Origin: Deltaproteobacteria bacterium | Lineage (GTDB): Bacteria; Myxococcota_A; Polyangia; JAAYKL01 | Direction of reading: 5' to 3' | Assembly: GCA_016936575.1 (NCBI GenBank) | Contig: JAFGXQ010000087.1 | Span: forward strand, 1 to 34,397 | DNA: 34,397 bases | Shown here: piece after piece, positions 1-8,560 of the stretch | Layout: every line of letters begins with the position of its first letter | How positions within the stretch are numbered: position 1 is the stretch's first letter | The notes under the pieces: model-generated | The model's database searches: none | Told to the model about the DNA's origin: nothing | Seen by the model: the letters and a program-made list of their open reading frames with translations, nothing else | Translations under genes and position numbers: made by a program

Positions 1-9
1 GGAGTCATT

Positions 10-1032
10 ATGAATATTCAGAACCGATTTTTACTGTTGCTTTTAGTGTTGGGCTTGTTTTCGTGCACGGAAGCCAACCAGATAAACCCGTCGGGATTTG
101 AAGATCTGGACGCGGATAGCGACACGGATTCGGACACGGATGCGGACGGTGATTCAGACTCAGACGGTGACTCGGATTCAGACTCGGATTCAGACTCGGA
201 TACCGATTCTGATGCGGACGGCGATTCGGACTCGGATGGGGATACCGATTCTGATACCGACAGTGATACGGACTCAGACACGGACTCAGACACGGATTCA
301 GATACGGATTCAGACACGGATTCAGACACGGACTCAGACACGGATTCAGATACGGATTCAGATACGGACAGCGATACCGACTCAGACACAGACACAGATA
401 GCGATACCGATTCAGACACGGACAGTGATACCGACTCTGACACGGACACTGATACCGACACGGACAGCGATAGCGATACGGATAGCGACACAGATACGGA
501 TAGTGACACCGACAGCGATACCGATGCGGACACCGATAGCGATACGGATGCAGATACGGATAGTGACACCGACAGCGATACGGATGCAGATACGGACAGT
601 GACACCGACAGCGATACGGATGCAGATACGGATAGTGACACCGACAGCGACACCGATGCGGATACGGACAGTGACACCGACAGCGACACCGATGCGGATA
701 CGGACAGTGACACCGACAGCGACACCGATGTTTGCACGCCGACAGAAACACTCGGTATCGGTGATGGCAACAGGTCGACGGTTTCAAGTTCCGGATGCTA
801 TGAAATTGTTTCGGGATATTCGTGGGTGACAGGATTTAACATGCAGATTTCAGACGGGTCGGGTTTCCCGTTTGATTATGAGTGGGTGTCGAGTACGGCA
901 AGCGGCAGTGGAACCTTTACGGGGAACTGGGCGGGGGCTCAGGTTATCACGGGCGTATTGTACCCTGAATCGGTCATTGTAGAGTTTTTCGGTAGTGGAG
1001 TGGATGTCACTGTGGCAGTCAACCAGTTATAG
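10..1032 (+). CDS. SD-repeat lipoprotein with small C-terminal domain
   Basis: Predicted surface lipoprotein of 340 residues. The ATG is preceded by GGAG at the very start of the window with 5 nt spacing. Residues 1-18 form a leucine-rich signal and C19 follows in a lipobox (LFSC). Residues about 34-240 are almost only Asp, Ser and Thr with a few Ala and Gly, an acidic flexible linker that probably holds the last domain away from the membrane and may bind divalent cations. Residues about 241-340 form a compact Gly/Ser-, Trp- and aromatic-rich region with two cysteines, probably a beta-sandwich; it vaguely recalls carbohydrate-binding modules, but I do not recognise a family. The gene converges on the redox cluster. 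The same linker style recurs in the GH26-like lipoprotein at 21830. Function unknown; a cell-surface role is inferred. Confidence 0.8.
   Translation: MNIQNRFLLLLLVLGLFSCTEANQINPSGFEDLDADSDTDSDTDADGDSDSDGDSDSDSDSDSDTDSDADGDSDSDGDTDSDTDSDTDSDTDSDTDSDTDSDTDSDTDSDTDSDTDSDTDSDTDSDTDTDSDTDSDTDSDTDSDTDTDTDTDSDSDTDSDTDTDSDTDSDTDADTDSDTDADTDSDTDSDTDADTDSDTDSDTDADTDSDTDSDTDADTDSDTDSDTDADTDSDTDSDTDVCTPTETLGIGDGNRSTVSSSGCYEIVSGYSWVTGFNMQISDGSGFPFDYEWVSSTASGSGTFTGNWAGAQVITGVLYPESVIVEFFGSGVDVTVAVNQL
98..730 (+). repeat. Coding tandem repeat of Asp-Ser/Asp-Thr codons
   Basis: A hexanucleotide-like GAY-AGY/GAY-ACN pattern fills the linker of the lipoprotein. From 541 to 720 it becomes a higher-order array of five consecutive 36-nt units, each encoding [12 protein letters not shown], with a partial sixth unit at 721-730. 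The last two full units (649-684 and 685-720) are identical and the others differ at a few third positions. This is seen directly and suggests recent unit duplication. Confidence 0.9.
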
Positions 1033-1080
1033 AACAATCCGTTCGAAGTAGGGCGAGCCGGTTTCCTGCTTACGTTTTCC

Positions 1081-2193
1081 TCAGATATTGCAGTTCATTT
1101 CTGCCTGCTGAGTGGTTTCGAATTCAGCGGGGGAAAGTAGCGCCACTCCGGGGCAGGGTTCTCCACGAATAACTGAGATGGTTTGTTTGAGCGCGGCCTC
1201 GGTCTGTTCACCCACAAGGCGCGATGCTTCATTGCCTTTTTCGTCCAGAAAAACAAACGTGGGAACCCCCACCAGATTATACTGCCGAATCAGATGGCGG
1301 TTTTCTGGTTTTCCAATGTCGATGGTTTTCACATGCACGCCTTTTTCATCACATTGGTTGGTAATCGCTTCCACTGTGGGTTTCATTTTCTGACAAACCG
1401 TGCAGTCCTCTTTGTACAGCTCTACCATGGTCGGCAGTCTTTTTAGGTTCGTGCGGTTTGATATCTCACTATCGGAAGCGACAGTCGTTTCGGCGGCAGG
1501 CGGCGTGCTGTAGGAAAGGGCCTGAACCGTGTCGAACACCAGCATTCCGGCGATAAACAGCAATACGATACCGATTCCCTTTTCAATTTTGGGCAGGTGG
1601 GCCGACAGTCTGCCAATCAGTTTCATTCCCGCTTCAGCAAAAGCCGCAGTGGCAATGAGAGGAATCGCAAAGCCTATCCCGTACACCGAAAGATACATGG
1701 CGCCTTCGGTGGGACTGGCCGCAGCGGATGCGGTGTAGGTAAGGATGGAGCCGAGCACCGGGCCTACACAGGGGGACCAGCCTGCGGCGAACACGATACC
1801 CATGATGAACGCGTTGATGGCACCGAAGCGCGTGCTCATTTTTGTGTCGTCCGCTTTTACCACTCTGTCCAGAAACGGGATCTTGATGAATCCCAGAAAT
1901 TTCAGTGCGAACACCAGCACGATGACTGCGCCGACTCCCTGCATCAATGTTTTATTGCTGCTTAAGAACGACCCGATGGATGACGCGCCGAATCCCATGG
2001 CGGTGAACACCAGAACGAAGCCGAACGAAAACAAGACCGCGCGAATCAGCAGTCGGCCACGTTCTTTTCCCGATAGTCCGACCACGCTGCCGCCGGTCAA
2101 TGCCGCCAGATATATGGGGATGAGCGGAAGCACACAAGGGGTCAGGAATGTGAGCATTCCGGCGCCGAATATGGTGAGAAGGTCAAATGACAC
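1081..2193 (-). CDS. ccdA: CcdA-type disulfide transporter fused to a thioredoxin domain
   Basis: DsbD-like inner-membrane thiol transporter of 370 residues. The N-terminal 225 residues give about six hydrophobic segments and carry the CcdA cysteines in FLTPC (C20) and GWSPC (C142). A linker at about 226-252 leads to a thioredoxin-like domain with CTVC (C264, C267) and the downstream cis-Pro region GVPTFVF. Known CcdA/DsbD proteins pass electrons from cytoplasmic thioredoxin across the membrane to envelope thiol proteins or cytochrome c maturation. The fused domain is probably the extracytoplasmic acceptor, replacing the gamma domain of DsbD. The N-terminal alpha domain of classical DsbD is absent. 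It is the last gene of a minus-strand cluster that starts with a thioredoxin, and lies 3 nt after its neighbour, which supports cotranscription. Confidence 0.9.
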   Translation of the reverse strand: MSFDLLTIFGAGMLTFLTPCVLPLIPIYLAALTGGSVVGLSGKERGRLLIRAVLFSFGFVLVFTAMGFGASSIGSFLSSNKTLMQGVGAVIVLVFALKFLGFIKIPFLDRVVKADDTKMSTRFGAINAFIMGIVFAAGWSPCVGPVLGSILTYTASAAASPTEGAMYLSVYGIGFAIPLIATAAFAEAGMKLIGRLSAHLPKIEKGIGIVLLFIAGMLVFDTVQALSYSTPPAAETTVASDSEISNRTNLKRLPTMVELYKEDCTVCQKMKPTVEAITNQCDEKGVHVKTIDIGKPENRHLIRQYNLVGVPTFVFLDEKGNEASRLVGEQTEAALKQTISVIRGEPCPGVALLSPAEFETTQQAEMNCNI

Positions 2194-2196
2194 GAT

Positions 2197-2385
2197 TTAT
2201 TCCTTTTTATTGATCAGGTCCACTGCGCCTTCGTACTTGCCTTGGGGCTCAGATTTTTTTTTTGAGGGCGCCGGTACACCGCATGCTCCGGACATACAAG
2301 TTGGAATTCCCAATTTTGGGAAAACCCAAAGCTGCAGCACAAACCAGACGCCGAGTATAATTCCGTATAAAATCAATTCATTCAT
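2197..2385 (-). CDS. Small membrane protein with CMSGAC motif
   Basis: Protein of 62 residues. One hydrophobic segment (about residues 5-25) is followed by GIPTCMSGACGVP, a Cys pair spaced C-x4-C just after the membrane, and then a short Lys/Glu-rich tail. No catalytic domain is recognised. Its place between the DUF6132-like protein and the CcdA-thioredoxin fusion, with gaps of only 3 and 15 nt, suggests a job in the same thiol-redox pathway, perhaps as a membrane-bound relay or metal-binding subunit; that is inference. The ATG at 2385 has a GGAGA-type ribosome site just upstream. Confidence 0.7.
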   Translation of the reverse strand: MNELILYGIILGVWFVLQLWVFPKLGIPTCMSGACGVPAPSKKKSEPQGKYEGAVDLINKKE

Positions 2386-2400
2386 GGTGGTCTCCCGGTG

Positions 2401-2607
2401 TCAGTAGGTTGCGGTTAATCCGATGAGCGCACCCCAACCGGTGGAAATCCAAGGGTTGGAAGTTATGGGGCACCCGCCGCTGGCGCATCCGACCGTGGCG
2501 TAATAGGTGAATCCTGCTGTTGCGCCCAGGACGATGCCGATGCTTCGTTTTATGGTTCGTTTTTGTTTGGGAGTCAACGCTCCCCATTTTGCTCGAATGC
2601 TGTTCAT
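2401..2607 (-). CDS. DUF6132-like small membrane protein
   Basis: Protein of 68 residues with a basic N-terminus, a glycine-rich hydrophobic segment (about 22-40), then GCASGGCPITSNP and a second hydrophobic stretch near the C-terminus. The C-x4-CPITSNP pattern between two membrane segments is what I associate with the DUF6132 family, whose biochemical role is unknown. The start codon overlaps the thioredoxin stop as ATGA, so the two are translationally coupled. The Cys pair and the neighbours point to envelope thiol redox chemistry or metal delivery, as inference. Confidence 0.75.
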   Translation of the reverse strand: MNSIRAKWGALTPKQKRTIKRSIGIVLGATAGFTYYATVGCASGGCPITSNPWISTGWGALIGLTATY

Positions 2608-3005
2608 GCACTTTTCTCCGATTTTTCATCTGTCGCATCGTCCAACAGTTCGGTTTCAATGACCTCCTCGAAATAGTGCTGCCCGCGAACGCCCACTACT
2701 CGCTCCACCACGTTGCCGTTTTTGAAGAACAGCACCGTGGGCGTTCCGCGAACCCCCAGTTTCTGGGCGGACTTCATCCCATTGTGAATGTTGAGATGCG
2801 CAACTTTTACTTTGCCTTCGTACTTGCATGCCAGGCGTTTGATGGTGGGCGCAAGTTGAACACAGGGCGCACAACCGTTGGACCACACATCCACAATCAC
2901 CGGAATCGGCGATTTTCTTACCTCGGCGATAAAGTTTTTGTCGTTCAGTTCAACCGGTTCCTTTTCGCAGTCACCGGTAAGTCCAAGCCAGTTTAAAATT
3001 CCCAT
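2604..3005 (-). CDS. Thioredoxin
   Basis: Thioredoxin-fold protein of 133 residues with the active site WSNGCAPC (C45, C48) and the cis-proline loop GVRGTPTVLFF. It lacks a signal peptide, so it is probably cytoplasmic and the likely electron donor to the CcdA-type transporter encoded three genes downstream. The active-site dipeptide is Ala-Pro rather than Gly-Pro, which is common among thioredoxin-like paralogues. The N-terminus (about 20 residues) and C-terminus (about 15 charged residues) are longer than in E. coli TrxA. GGGAGA lies about 8 nt before the ATG. It is the first gene of the cluster. Confidence 0.9.
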   Translation of the reverse strand: MGILNWLGLTGDCEKEPVELNDKNFIAEVRKSPIPVIVDVWSNGCAPCVQLAPTIKRLACKYEGKVKVAHLNIHNGMKSAQKLGVRGTPTVLFFKNGNVVERVVGVRGQHYFEEVIETELLDDATDEKSEKSA

Positions 3006-3185
3006 GTCTGTCGTCTCCCTTTCACAGCCTCGTTTATATTGTAACCATCGGGCCCAATTTTCATTCCAATGTCTTATAGAGTCGATGACGTCGTTTGGCG
3101 TGTCATAATTCCTACAATAATCTATTTAATGAATAAAGGGTGTGAGTTTGCGGCGGAAAAAAGAATCGGAAGAAAGTAGCGGAAT

Positions 3186-4715
3186 TTACTCGAAGGTCGC
3201 GCTTTTTCGGTACTGTCGATAGTTGATTTTGTACTTTTTAATCTTGTACTGGATGATTCGCTTGGTGGTTTCCAGAAATTCCGCCGCTTTGGTCTGATTG
3301 CCTTCGGCATCCTTCAGGGCATCTTTGATGAGCCCCATCTCGTACACCGCAACCAGTTGTTCGAGCCGGCCCCTTTTTTCACTGCGATCCTCCATGGATT
3401 TCATCTGTAGCGACGGCGGCAGGCACCGGGAGGTAATGACGCCCGCCTCGGACAGCAGCACCGCACGTTCCACTGCGTTTTCCAGTTCGCGCACATTTCC
3501 GGGCCAGTGGTACGACATGAACAGATCGATGGCCGGGGTGTCGATTCGTTCCACGGTTTTTCCCATTTCTTCGGCATAGCGATTGATAAAATGATCGGTC
3601 AGCAGCACGATGTCGGCGCCGCGATTTCGAAGCGGCGGAATCAGAATGGGAAATACGTTCAGTCGATAGAAAAGGTCTGCACGAAAGGCGCCCGATTCCA
3701 CTTCGGATTCCAGATCTTTGTTCGTCGCGGTGATGATGCGCGCGTTGGTATGGGTGGTCTTGCTGGATCCCACCCGCTCGAATTCGCGATCCTGAATCAC
3801 CTTCAGCAGTTTCACCTGCGCCTGAGCGGGCAGGGAGTTGATTTCATCGAGAAAAATGGTTCCGTTCTTCGCGGCTTCAAAACGCCCTTCCCGTGTGGCG
3901 ACCGCACCTGTGAAGGCGCCTTTTTCGTGGCCGAAGAGTTCGCTTTCAATCAGGTGTTCGGGAATGGCGCCGCAGTTCAGGTGAACAAACGGTTGGTCTT
4001 TTCGAGGGCTCATGCGGTGAATGGCTCGAGCCACCAGTCCTTTACCGGTACCGGTTTCACCAGTCAGCAATACCGAAGTGCGGGAATCGGCCACCTGGGC
4101 AATCAGCTGACGAACATATTTGATTGCATCTGAGGATCCGATAATGCTGTGATGAGAATCCAGCGCTTCAGGATCTTTCAGACGCTTGTTTTCTTCCATA
4201 ATTCGCCGACGCTCCACACGCGAAGCGATGAGGTTGGCAATGGATTCCAGTAGCCGCAGGTCGGACTGCAGCATGTCTGCGTTGCGGTCATGAAAGTCGG
4301 CCGACAAGGTGCCTACAATTTCCTGGCCAAAGGAAATGGGAACACAGATGAACGACAGATTTGACAGATCAATGTCGTCACGGGTGCCCGAGCGGTTTAA
4401 AAATAGCGGTTCCTGATCCATGCGGGGAACCACAATCGGTTGACCGGAGCGAAATACGCGCCCGACAATGCCCTCTCCGGGGCGGTAGCGTGCTTTTTCG
4501 GTGGCCTCTTCGGTCATCTGATTTCCGGCAATGGTATGGATTTGGTCAATATCTCGTCGAAAGATGGTGACCATTCCACGCTCCACACCGAGAAAATCGT
4601 GCATTTGATTCAGCGTGGTCTGCAGCGCCGGATCAAATGGACCGGGCTTCGCCAGGTCTGCAGCGATAACATGGAGGGCGTGATATTGTTCTTGTGTAAA
4701 ATTTGATTCAGGCAT
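3186..4715 (-). CDS. NifA-like sigma-54 transcriptional activator (GAF-AAA+-Fis)
   Basis: Bacterial enhancer-binding protein of 509 residues. An N-terminal GAF domain (about 25-175) precedes a sigma-54 AAA+ domain (about 190-425) with Walker A GETGTGKG, the sigma-54-contacting loop GAFTGA, Walker B FLDEIN and an arginine-rich sensor region. The C-terminus ends in a Fis-type helix-turn-helix ([20 protein letters not shown]). The order matches NifA and other GAF-regulated activators; no nif genes are in this window, so nitrogen fixation should not be assumed. It is divergent from the ECF sigma factor gene, with a strong inverted repeat between them. The ligand of the GAF domain cannot be read from the sequence. 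Confidence 0.92.
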   Translation of the reverse strand: MPESNFTQEQYHALHVIAADLAKPGPFDPALQTTLNQMHDFLGVERGMVTIFRRDIDQIHTIAGNQMTEEATEKARYRPGEGIVGRVFRSGQPIVVPRMDQEPLFLNRSGTRDDIDLSNLSFICVPISFGQEIVGTLSADFHDRNADMLQSDLRLLESIANLIASRVERRRIMEENKRLKDPEALDSHHSIIGSSDAIKYVRQLIAQVADSRTSVLLTGETGTGKGLVARAIHRMSPRKDQPFVHLNCGAIPEHLIESELFGHEKGAFTGAVATREGRFEAAKNGTIFLDEINSLPAQAQVKLLKVIQDREFERVGSSKTTHTNARIITATNKDLESEVESGAFRADLFYRLNVFPILIPPLRNRGADIVLLTDHFINRYAEEMGKTVERIDTPAIDLFMSYHWPGNVRELENAVERAVLLSEAGVITSRCLPPSLQMKSMEDRSEKRGRLEQLVAVYEMGLIKDALKDAEGNQTKAAEFLETTKRIIQYKIKKYKINYRQYRKSATFE

Positions 4716-4763
4716 AGTGAAAGACTTGCTAGCACAGTTTTGTTCCTACTGCAAACGCGTACT

Positions 4764-4839
4764 ACAAAAATGTTTATATATTTTTAAAAAGGACAAAAAT
4801 GTAATTTTATATTTTATAAAAGTACATTTTTGTTCTTTT
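4764..4839. promoter_or_regulatory. Divergent intergenic region with three ACAAAAATGT boxes and a long inverted repeat
   Basis: ACAAAAATGT occurs at 4764-4773 and 4793-4802, and as its reverse complement at 4824-4833. The last two sit in a 25-nt inverted repeat (4787-4811 and 4815-4839, 23 of 25 positions pair, 3-nt spacer). It lies between divergent genes, so it is not between two 3' ends and an operator is more likely than a terminator. The bound protein is unknown; the adjacent activator or its partners are candidates. Confidence 0.6.
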
Positions 4840-4904
4840 AATCCCGGAAACCCTGGGTAAAAGACACGTAATTTTGCAGCCATGCCGTAGACAGGTCGGA
4901 ACAG

Positions 4905-5534
4905 ATGAATTACGTTGTGCCCATGAACGACGATAAACAAAAAATAGAATATCAAACTAAAAAGGAAGGGAGATCCCGGTGTCCGGATTTTGCGGAAATC
5001 ATCCGTACCAGTACACCGGACGACAGTCTGTTCATTCAGATCGCCAACTGTTTCTCTCAACGACTTTCAGATTTTGCAGTGGCCTATTGTCGGGATGATA
5101 CTTTGGGAAAAGATGCATTTCAGGAGGCGATGCTGACTGCGTTTTCCAAGTTGGATACGTATCGAGGCGAAGCGCCTATCGAACCATGGTTGCGCAGGAT
5201 TGTCGTGACTTCGTGTTCGAGATTGCGACGCGGCAAGAAAAACGACCCCAATATCAACGCATCTTTTGATGCGGGGGGCGGGGATTCCGCGTTTAAAGCG
5301 GATGATCCCAGTCAGGAGTGGTCGTTGATGATGGCGCAGAGCTTTCACCAGGTTCTCGATGAAGTGGAACAGTTGGGGGAGCCGAATCGCAGCCTGTTGC
5401 TTGACCATGACATGCACGAAGAGCCGATTGTGTCATTGGCGGAGCGGTACAACATGAGTGTGGATGCTGTGAAGTCCAGACTGAAGCGCAGCCGGGCGCA
5501 GTTGCGTGAATCACTCCTTGCCAAAGCCGGTTGA
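4905..5534 (+). CDS. ECF-type RNA polymerase sigma factor
   Basis: Sigma-70 family protein of 209 residues. Region 2 (about 55-120) includes KDAFQEAMLTAFSKLDTY and PWLRRIVVTSCSRLRR; region 4 (about 150-205) ends in the helix-turn-helix SLAERYNMSVDAVKSRLKRSRAQL. A poorly conserved charged N-terminal extension of about 40 residues precedes region 2. The ATG at 4905 has GGA just upstream and is preferred over the ATG at 4923, which lacks a ribosome site. No anti-sigma factor is next to it. The following gene converges on it and the gap is only 13 nt. Confidence 0.88.
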   Translation: MNYVVPMNDDKQKIEYQTKKEGRSRCPDFAEIIRTSTPDDSLFIQIANCFSQRLSDFAVAYCRDDTLGKDAFQEAMLTAFSKLDTYRGEAPIEPWLRRIVVTSCSRLRRGKKNDPNINASFDAGGGDSAFKADDPSQEWSLMMAQSFHQVLDEVEQLGEPNRSLLLDHDMHEEPIVSLAERYNMSVDAVKSRLKRSRAQLRESLLAKAG

Positions 5535-5547
5535 TTTTTCGAAAGTC

Positions 5548-6672
5548 TTAGTCTGAGTAGGGTTTGGCCTGCACTTCAACTTCGAGTTGAAGGGTTTTTC
5601 GCTCTCGAATAATGTTTAGTTTTACTTTGTTTCCGATTCCGGCGGTTGCGGTCATCCAAGCCAGCATGGAAGAGTCTCTGACTTCGGTGTCATTGAATTG
5701 AACCACAACATCGCCGACGCGCAGTCCCGACTCGTAGGCCGGCCCCTCCTGAAACAGTTCTGTGACCACAACGCCGTTGGATGCGCCGGTTATCTGAGAA
5801 ACGCGCTCGTCCATATCGCGTATGCCGATTCCCAGCCATGCGGGAAGCACCCGACCGGAGCGCTTCAGTTGAGGAAGAATGGTTTTCAGCATGTTGATGG
5901 GAACCGCGAATCCGATGCCCTGGCCCTCGGCCGTAATCGCCGTATTCATGCCCATGACTTCTCCTGCCACGTTCACAAGCGGGCCGCCGGAATTTCCGGG
6001 GTTGATGGAAGCATCGGTCTGTATGAAATTCTGGTATCCTCCGCCTGTTCCCGGCTGGGCGCCCAGATCCTGCCAACTGCGCCCTTTGGCGCTGACGATG
6101 CCGGCGGTGACGGTATGGGAGAGTCCAAACGGGTTTCCGATGGCCATCACCCATTCGCCCACTTCGAGCTGATCGGAATTGCCCATGGTGGCGGGTTGAA
6201 GCTTGTCGGCATCAATGTGAAGCAGCGCCGCATCGATTCCGGGCTCAATGCCTACCGGTGTGGCCGGCACCTGGCGCTTGTCTTCGAGTTGAACCAGAAT
6301 TTGCTGTGCACCTCGAATGACGTGGTAGTTGGTAAAAATGTATCCCTGCGCATCGATGATGAATCCGGACCCGAGCGACCGCTGAATGCGTTCTTTATGG
6401 GGGCGCCCGAAGAGATCTTCAAACATGGAAAACCCGTGTCGCCTGTCTTGAACCACCTGGGCGGTGAAGATATTCACTACCGACGGTTTCACTTTTTTGG
6501 TGGTGGAAACGAACGAACCGGGAACGTTGGGATAAATAATTTTAACGTCTGATGCCGCTTCTGACGGAGGACCCAATGCCGGCTCAGGCGTCGGTTCCTC
6601 TTTGGGGAGCGGACGACACGCACAAGCGAGAAACAGCAGGAATAACAAGGTGGTTGTCAGAGACAGCCGCAT
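5548..6672 (-). CDS. HtrA/Deg-type serine protease lipoprotein with one PDZ domain
   Basis: Envelope quality-control protease of 374 residues. I chose the ATG at 6672, which has AGGA upstream and gives a signal ending in a lipobox-like FLACAC (C17 or C19); the longer frame to 6825 lies inside the preceding gene. The trypsin-like domain (about 50-270) has the full triad: H117 in TNYHV, D148 in IDAAL and S228 in GNSGGP. One PDZ domain follows (about 280-370), as in DegS rather than the two-PDZ DegP. Family members cleave or sense misfolded envelope proteins. The start overlaps the end of the DUF1844 gene by 16 nt, so the two are likely coupled. Confidence 0.92.
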   Translation of the reverse strand: MRLSLTTTLLFLLFLACACRPLPKEEPTPEPALGPPSEAASDVKIIYPNVPGSFVSTTKKVKPSVVNIFTAQVVQDRRHGFSMFEDLFGRPHKERIQRSLGSGFIIDAQGYIFTNYHVIRGAQQILVQLEDKRQVPATPVGIEPGIDAALLHIDADKLQPATMGNSDQLEVGEWVMAIGNPFGLSHTVTAGIVSAKGRSWQDLGAQPGTGGGYQNFIQTDASINPGNSGGPLVNVAGEVMGMNTAITAEGQGIGFAVPINMLKTILPQLKRSGRVLPAWLGIGIRDMDERVSQITGASNGVVVTELFQEGPAYESGLRVGDVVVQFNDTEVRDSSMLAWMTATAGIGNKVKLNIIRERKTLQLEVEVQAKPYSD

Positions 6673-6974
6673 TGTTTCCTGATGGAGTCGTACTTTCGCT
6701 GAAGATTGTCGATAATGTCTTCCAGCAGACGCTCTTCTTCCCCTGTGAGGTTGTTTTTGGTCTTTTCCTGCAGTAGGTGAAGAATATCGATGGTTTGCTG
6801 AGCCATCGGCAGGTTGGTACAGCAATTGTTTTTTTCGGGATGGGGGGTCAATCCCAGATGGAATGCCGCGGATGAGCTGAGGGACAAAATAAACGTATTG
6901 AAATCAATCGGAAACTCGGGATCAGAATCGTCTGACTCAGCGGGGCGTTGTTCGGTATTGCACTTGCAGCTCAT
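6657..6974 (-). CDS. DUF1844 family protein
   Basis: Protein of 105 residues. After an acidic N-terminus it has FNTFILSLSSSAAFHLGL, a cysteine pair, then LPMAQQTIDILHLLQEKT, NLTGEEERLLEDII and a charged C-terminus ending in CGC. This series matches DUF1844 as I know it; the function of the family is not established. The ATG has AAGGAG 6-7 nt upstream. It sits between a small acidic protein and an HtrA protease, which suggests an envelope or proteostasis link, as inference only. Extra cysteines near both ends (CKC near the start, CGC at the end) could bind a metal. Confidence 0.85.
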   Translation of the reverse strand: MSCKCNTEQRPAESDDSDPEFPIDFNTFILSLSSSAAFHLGLTPHPEKNNCCTNLPMAQQTIDILHLLQEKTKNNLTGEEERLLEDIIDNLQRKYDSIRKQCGCL

Positions 6975-6989
6975 CGGGTGCTCCTTGCC

Positions 6990-7238
6990 TTAAAAGTCGT
7001 ACACGTTTTTAGGACCCTGCTTTTCGTTTGACTCAAAATTGAATCCCTGCGCAGCGTCGTTATCTTCGTTTTTATCGTTATCATCGCTGTCATCAGTGTC
7101 CAGCACGAGAAGCTCAGACTTGGATTCCATGTCCGGTAGATTGGAAAGGTACTCGTCAACTTCCGTTTGGGTGACGAGCCCTTTGTTGAGATTTCGTTCA
7201 ATTACGCGTTTGTCTAACAGTCTTGCTTTTTCGTTCAT
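6990..7238 (-). CDS. Small acidic protein of unknown function
   Basis: Protein of 82 residues. The N-terminal half (RLLDKRVIERNLNKGLVTQTEVDEYLSNLPD, given here as landmarks at residues 6-36) looks like a conserved helical motif. The C-terminal half is an Asp/Asn/Glu-rich, probably disordered tail with no membrane segment. It lies 15 nt before the DUF1844 gene in the same direction, so it is probably the first gene of the DUF1844/htrA operon. Similar short proteins beside DUF1844 genes occur, as far as I recall, in other deltaproteobacteria. No function is assigned. Confidence 0.7.
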   Translation of the reverse strand: MNEKARLLDKRVIERNLNKGLVTQTEVDEYLSNLPDMESKSELLVLDTDDSDDNDKNEDNDAAQGFNFESNEKQGPKNVYDF

Positions 7239-7330
7239 TTGAAATACTCGCTTTCAGTGGAAAAGCTAAAAAATTCCGTGTGCATGTCTTAATAATGAAT
7301 GCGCATTCCGTCAACACCTCATAGACACTA

Positions 7331-8560
7331 TTATCTATTAAACAGCAATTGTTCGTATCTGGGAATTAATTTCGACCAAAGTCGTTCGGTTGCCGTTTGG
7401 CTTGCCCAGGTTCGCAGTCGCTGTGACAATGACGTGGAATTCCGAAGCTCGGCGATGGCTCGGCGCAGCGATTCGCTGTCCCCCGGCGGAACGAGAAGTC
7501 CGTTCTCTCTGTCAACGATGAGTTCCTCGATGCCGCCTGTTCGAGAAGCAACGACCGGGAGCCCTGCTGCCATTGCCTCCGGGATGACCATGGGAATGCC
7601 CTCGTGGCGGCCGTTTGGCAACTCCACCGACGGAACAACCAGCACATCCGCCGTCTGCATCAACGCGTTCCGTTCTTCGGGTGAAACCCGTCCGTAAAAA
7701 ATCGCATTCGCGCCATGTTGCACACACGCCTGCCGCAGCGCAGATTCCTGCTCTCCCTCTCCCGCGATGACCAGTCGAAAGCTGTCGTCGTGCGCGGCTT
7801 CGATGAGTTTCAATACGCCCTTGATGGCGGTTAGTCGACCCACGTACAACACTGTAAATGTGGGCGGCGATACTTCGCTGCCTGAACGTTGCGTCTCTTT
7901 CGGAGTGGCGGCGGTGGACATTTGAGAAATTCCCATGGGCGTGACGTGAAGCTTATGCACATAGGGGTGGGATGAAGGAAGCATCGCGGCGAATTCGGTT
8001 CGCAACTGGTTGCTGATAAAACCGACGGCGCTTGATCGTCTGGCAATAGCGGCGGCAACAACGGAACGCCCCGGTATCTGTTTCAGCAGATGCACATCTC
8101 CGGAATGGGCGATGGCCAGGTGGGGCAAGTGAATGTGCGGAACACGGGGAGCGATCAGCGCGCTGGGAAGCAGCCAGTGGGAGACGACCGCAGACCAGTT
8201 CGGCGCCAAGGACTCGACGGTGTTCCATAGGCAGAGTGCGGCGGGGAGAACCAGCATGTGTTTCCACGGGGCGCGGCTGAGATTTTCGGGTGTGCCGGCC
8301 GTGAAGAAGAGCTGTTGCAGTGGTTTGGGTCGCATATAGGTAACCGGGTGAATGCGCAGCCAGTCGGGCCAGGCATCGCGGTTTTCCCAGGTGGTGGATT
8401 GGCCGGGCGGCGGATTTGGAACGACCACATCAATGAGATAGCCCCGCGCGGCGAACCCCTCAGTCATGTGGAAGACAAAATTCCCTGCGAAGTCGCCGAC
8501 GAAACGCGGAAAGCTGGTGGTGACAAAACCGATTTTTAAACGGCGCTCAGGCACGTTCAA
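7331..8560 (-). CDS. Glycosyltransferase family 4 (GT-B)
   Basis: Protein of 409 residues with the two Rossmann-like halves of a GT-B enzyme. The N-terminal half begins with IGFVTTSFPRFVGDFAGNF and the C-terminal GT1-type donor domain (about 220-400) has the GEGEQE element and the E-x7-E motif in EGIPMVIPEAMAAG, followed by LPVVASRTGG. Such enzymes transfer a sugar from an NDP-sugar in polysaccharide, LPS or glycolipid synthesis; donor and acceptor are not evident. Its start overlaps the end of the GT2 gene by 14 nt, so the two are probably cotranscribed and act in one pathway. No membrane segment is seen, so membrane association would be peripheral. Confidence 0.9.
   Translation of the reverse strand: MNVPERRLKIGFVTTSFPRFVGDFAGNFVFHMTEGFAARGYLIDVVVPNPPPGQSTTWENRDAWPDWLRIHPVTYMRPKPLQQLFFTAGTPENLSRAPWKHMLVLPAALCLWNTVESLAPNWSAVVSHWLLPSALIAPRVPHIHLPHLAIAHSGDVHLLKQIPGRSVVAAAIARRSSAVGFISNQLRTEFAAMLPSSHPYVHKLHVTPMGISQMSTAATPKETQRSGSEVSPPTFTVLYVGRLTAIKGVLKLIEAAHDDSFRLVIAGEGEQESALRQACVQHGANAIFYGRVSPEERNALMQTADVLVVPSVELPNGRHEGIPMVIPEAMAAGLPVVASRTGGIEELIVDRENGLLVPPGDSESLRRAIAELRNSTSLSQRLRTWASQTATERLWSKLIPRYEQLLFNR

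Noticed and set aside
98..730. Repeat array as a CRISPR
   Set aside because: Units are contiguous and coding with no unique spacers.
8..787. Long antisense frames rich in Arg/Cys/Pro or Ser/Val opposite the SD repeats
   Set aside because: They are forced by the hexanucleotide repeat composition; the plus frame has a signal peptide, lipobox and ribosome site. The same holds for 21793-22604.
3186..4715. Calling the activator NifA
   Set aside because: Only the domain order matches; no nitrogen-fixation genes are present.
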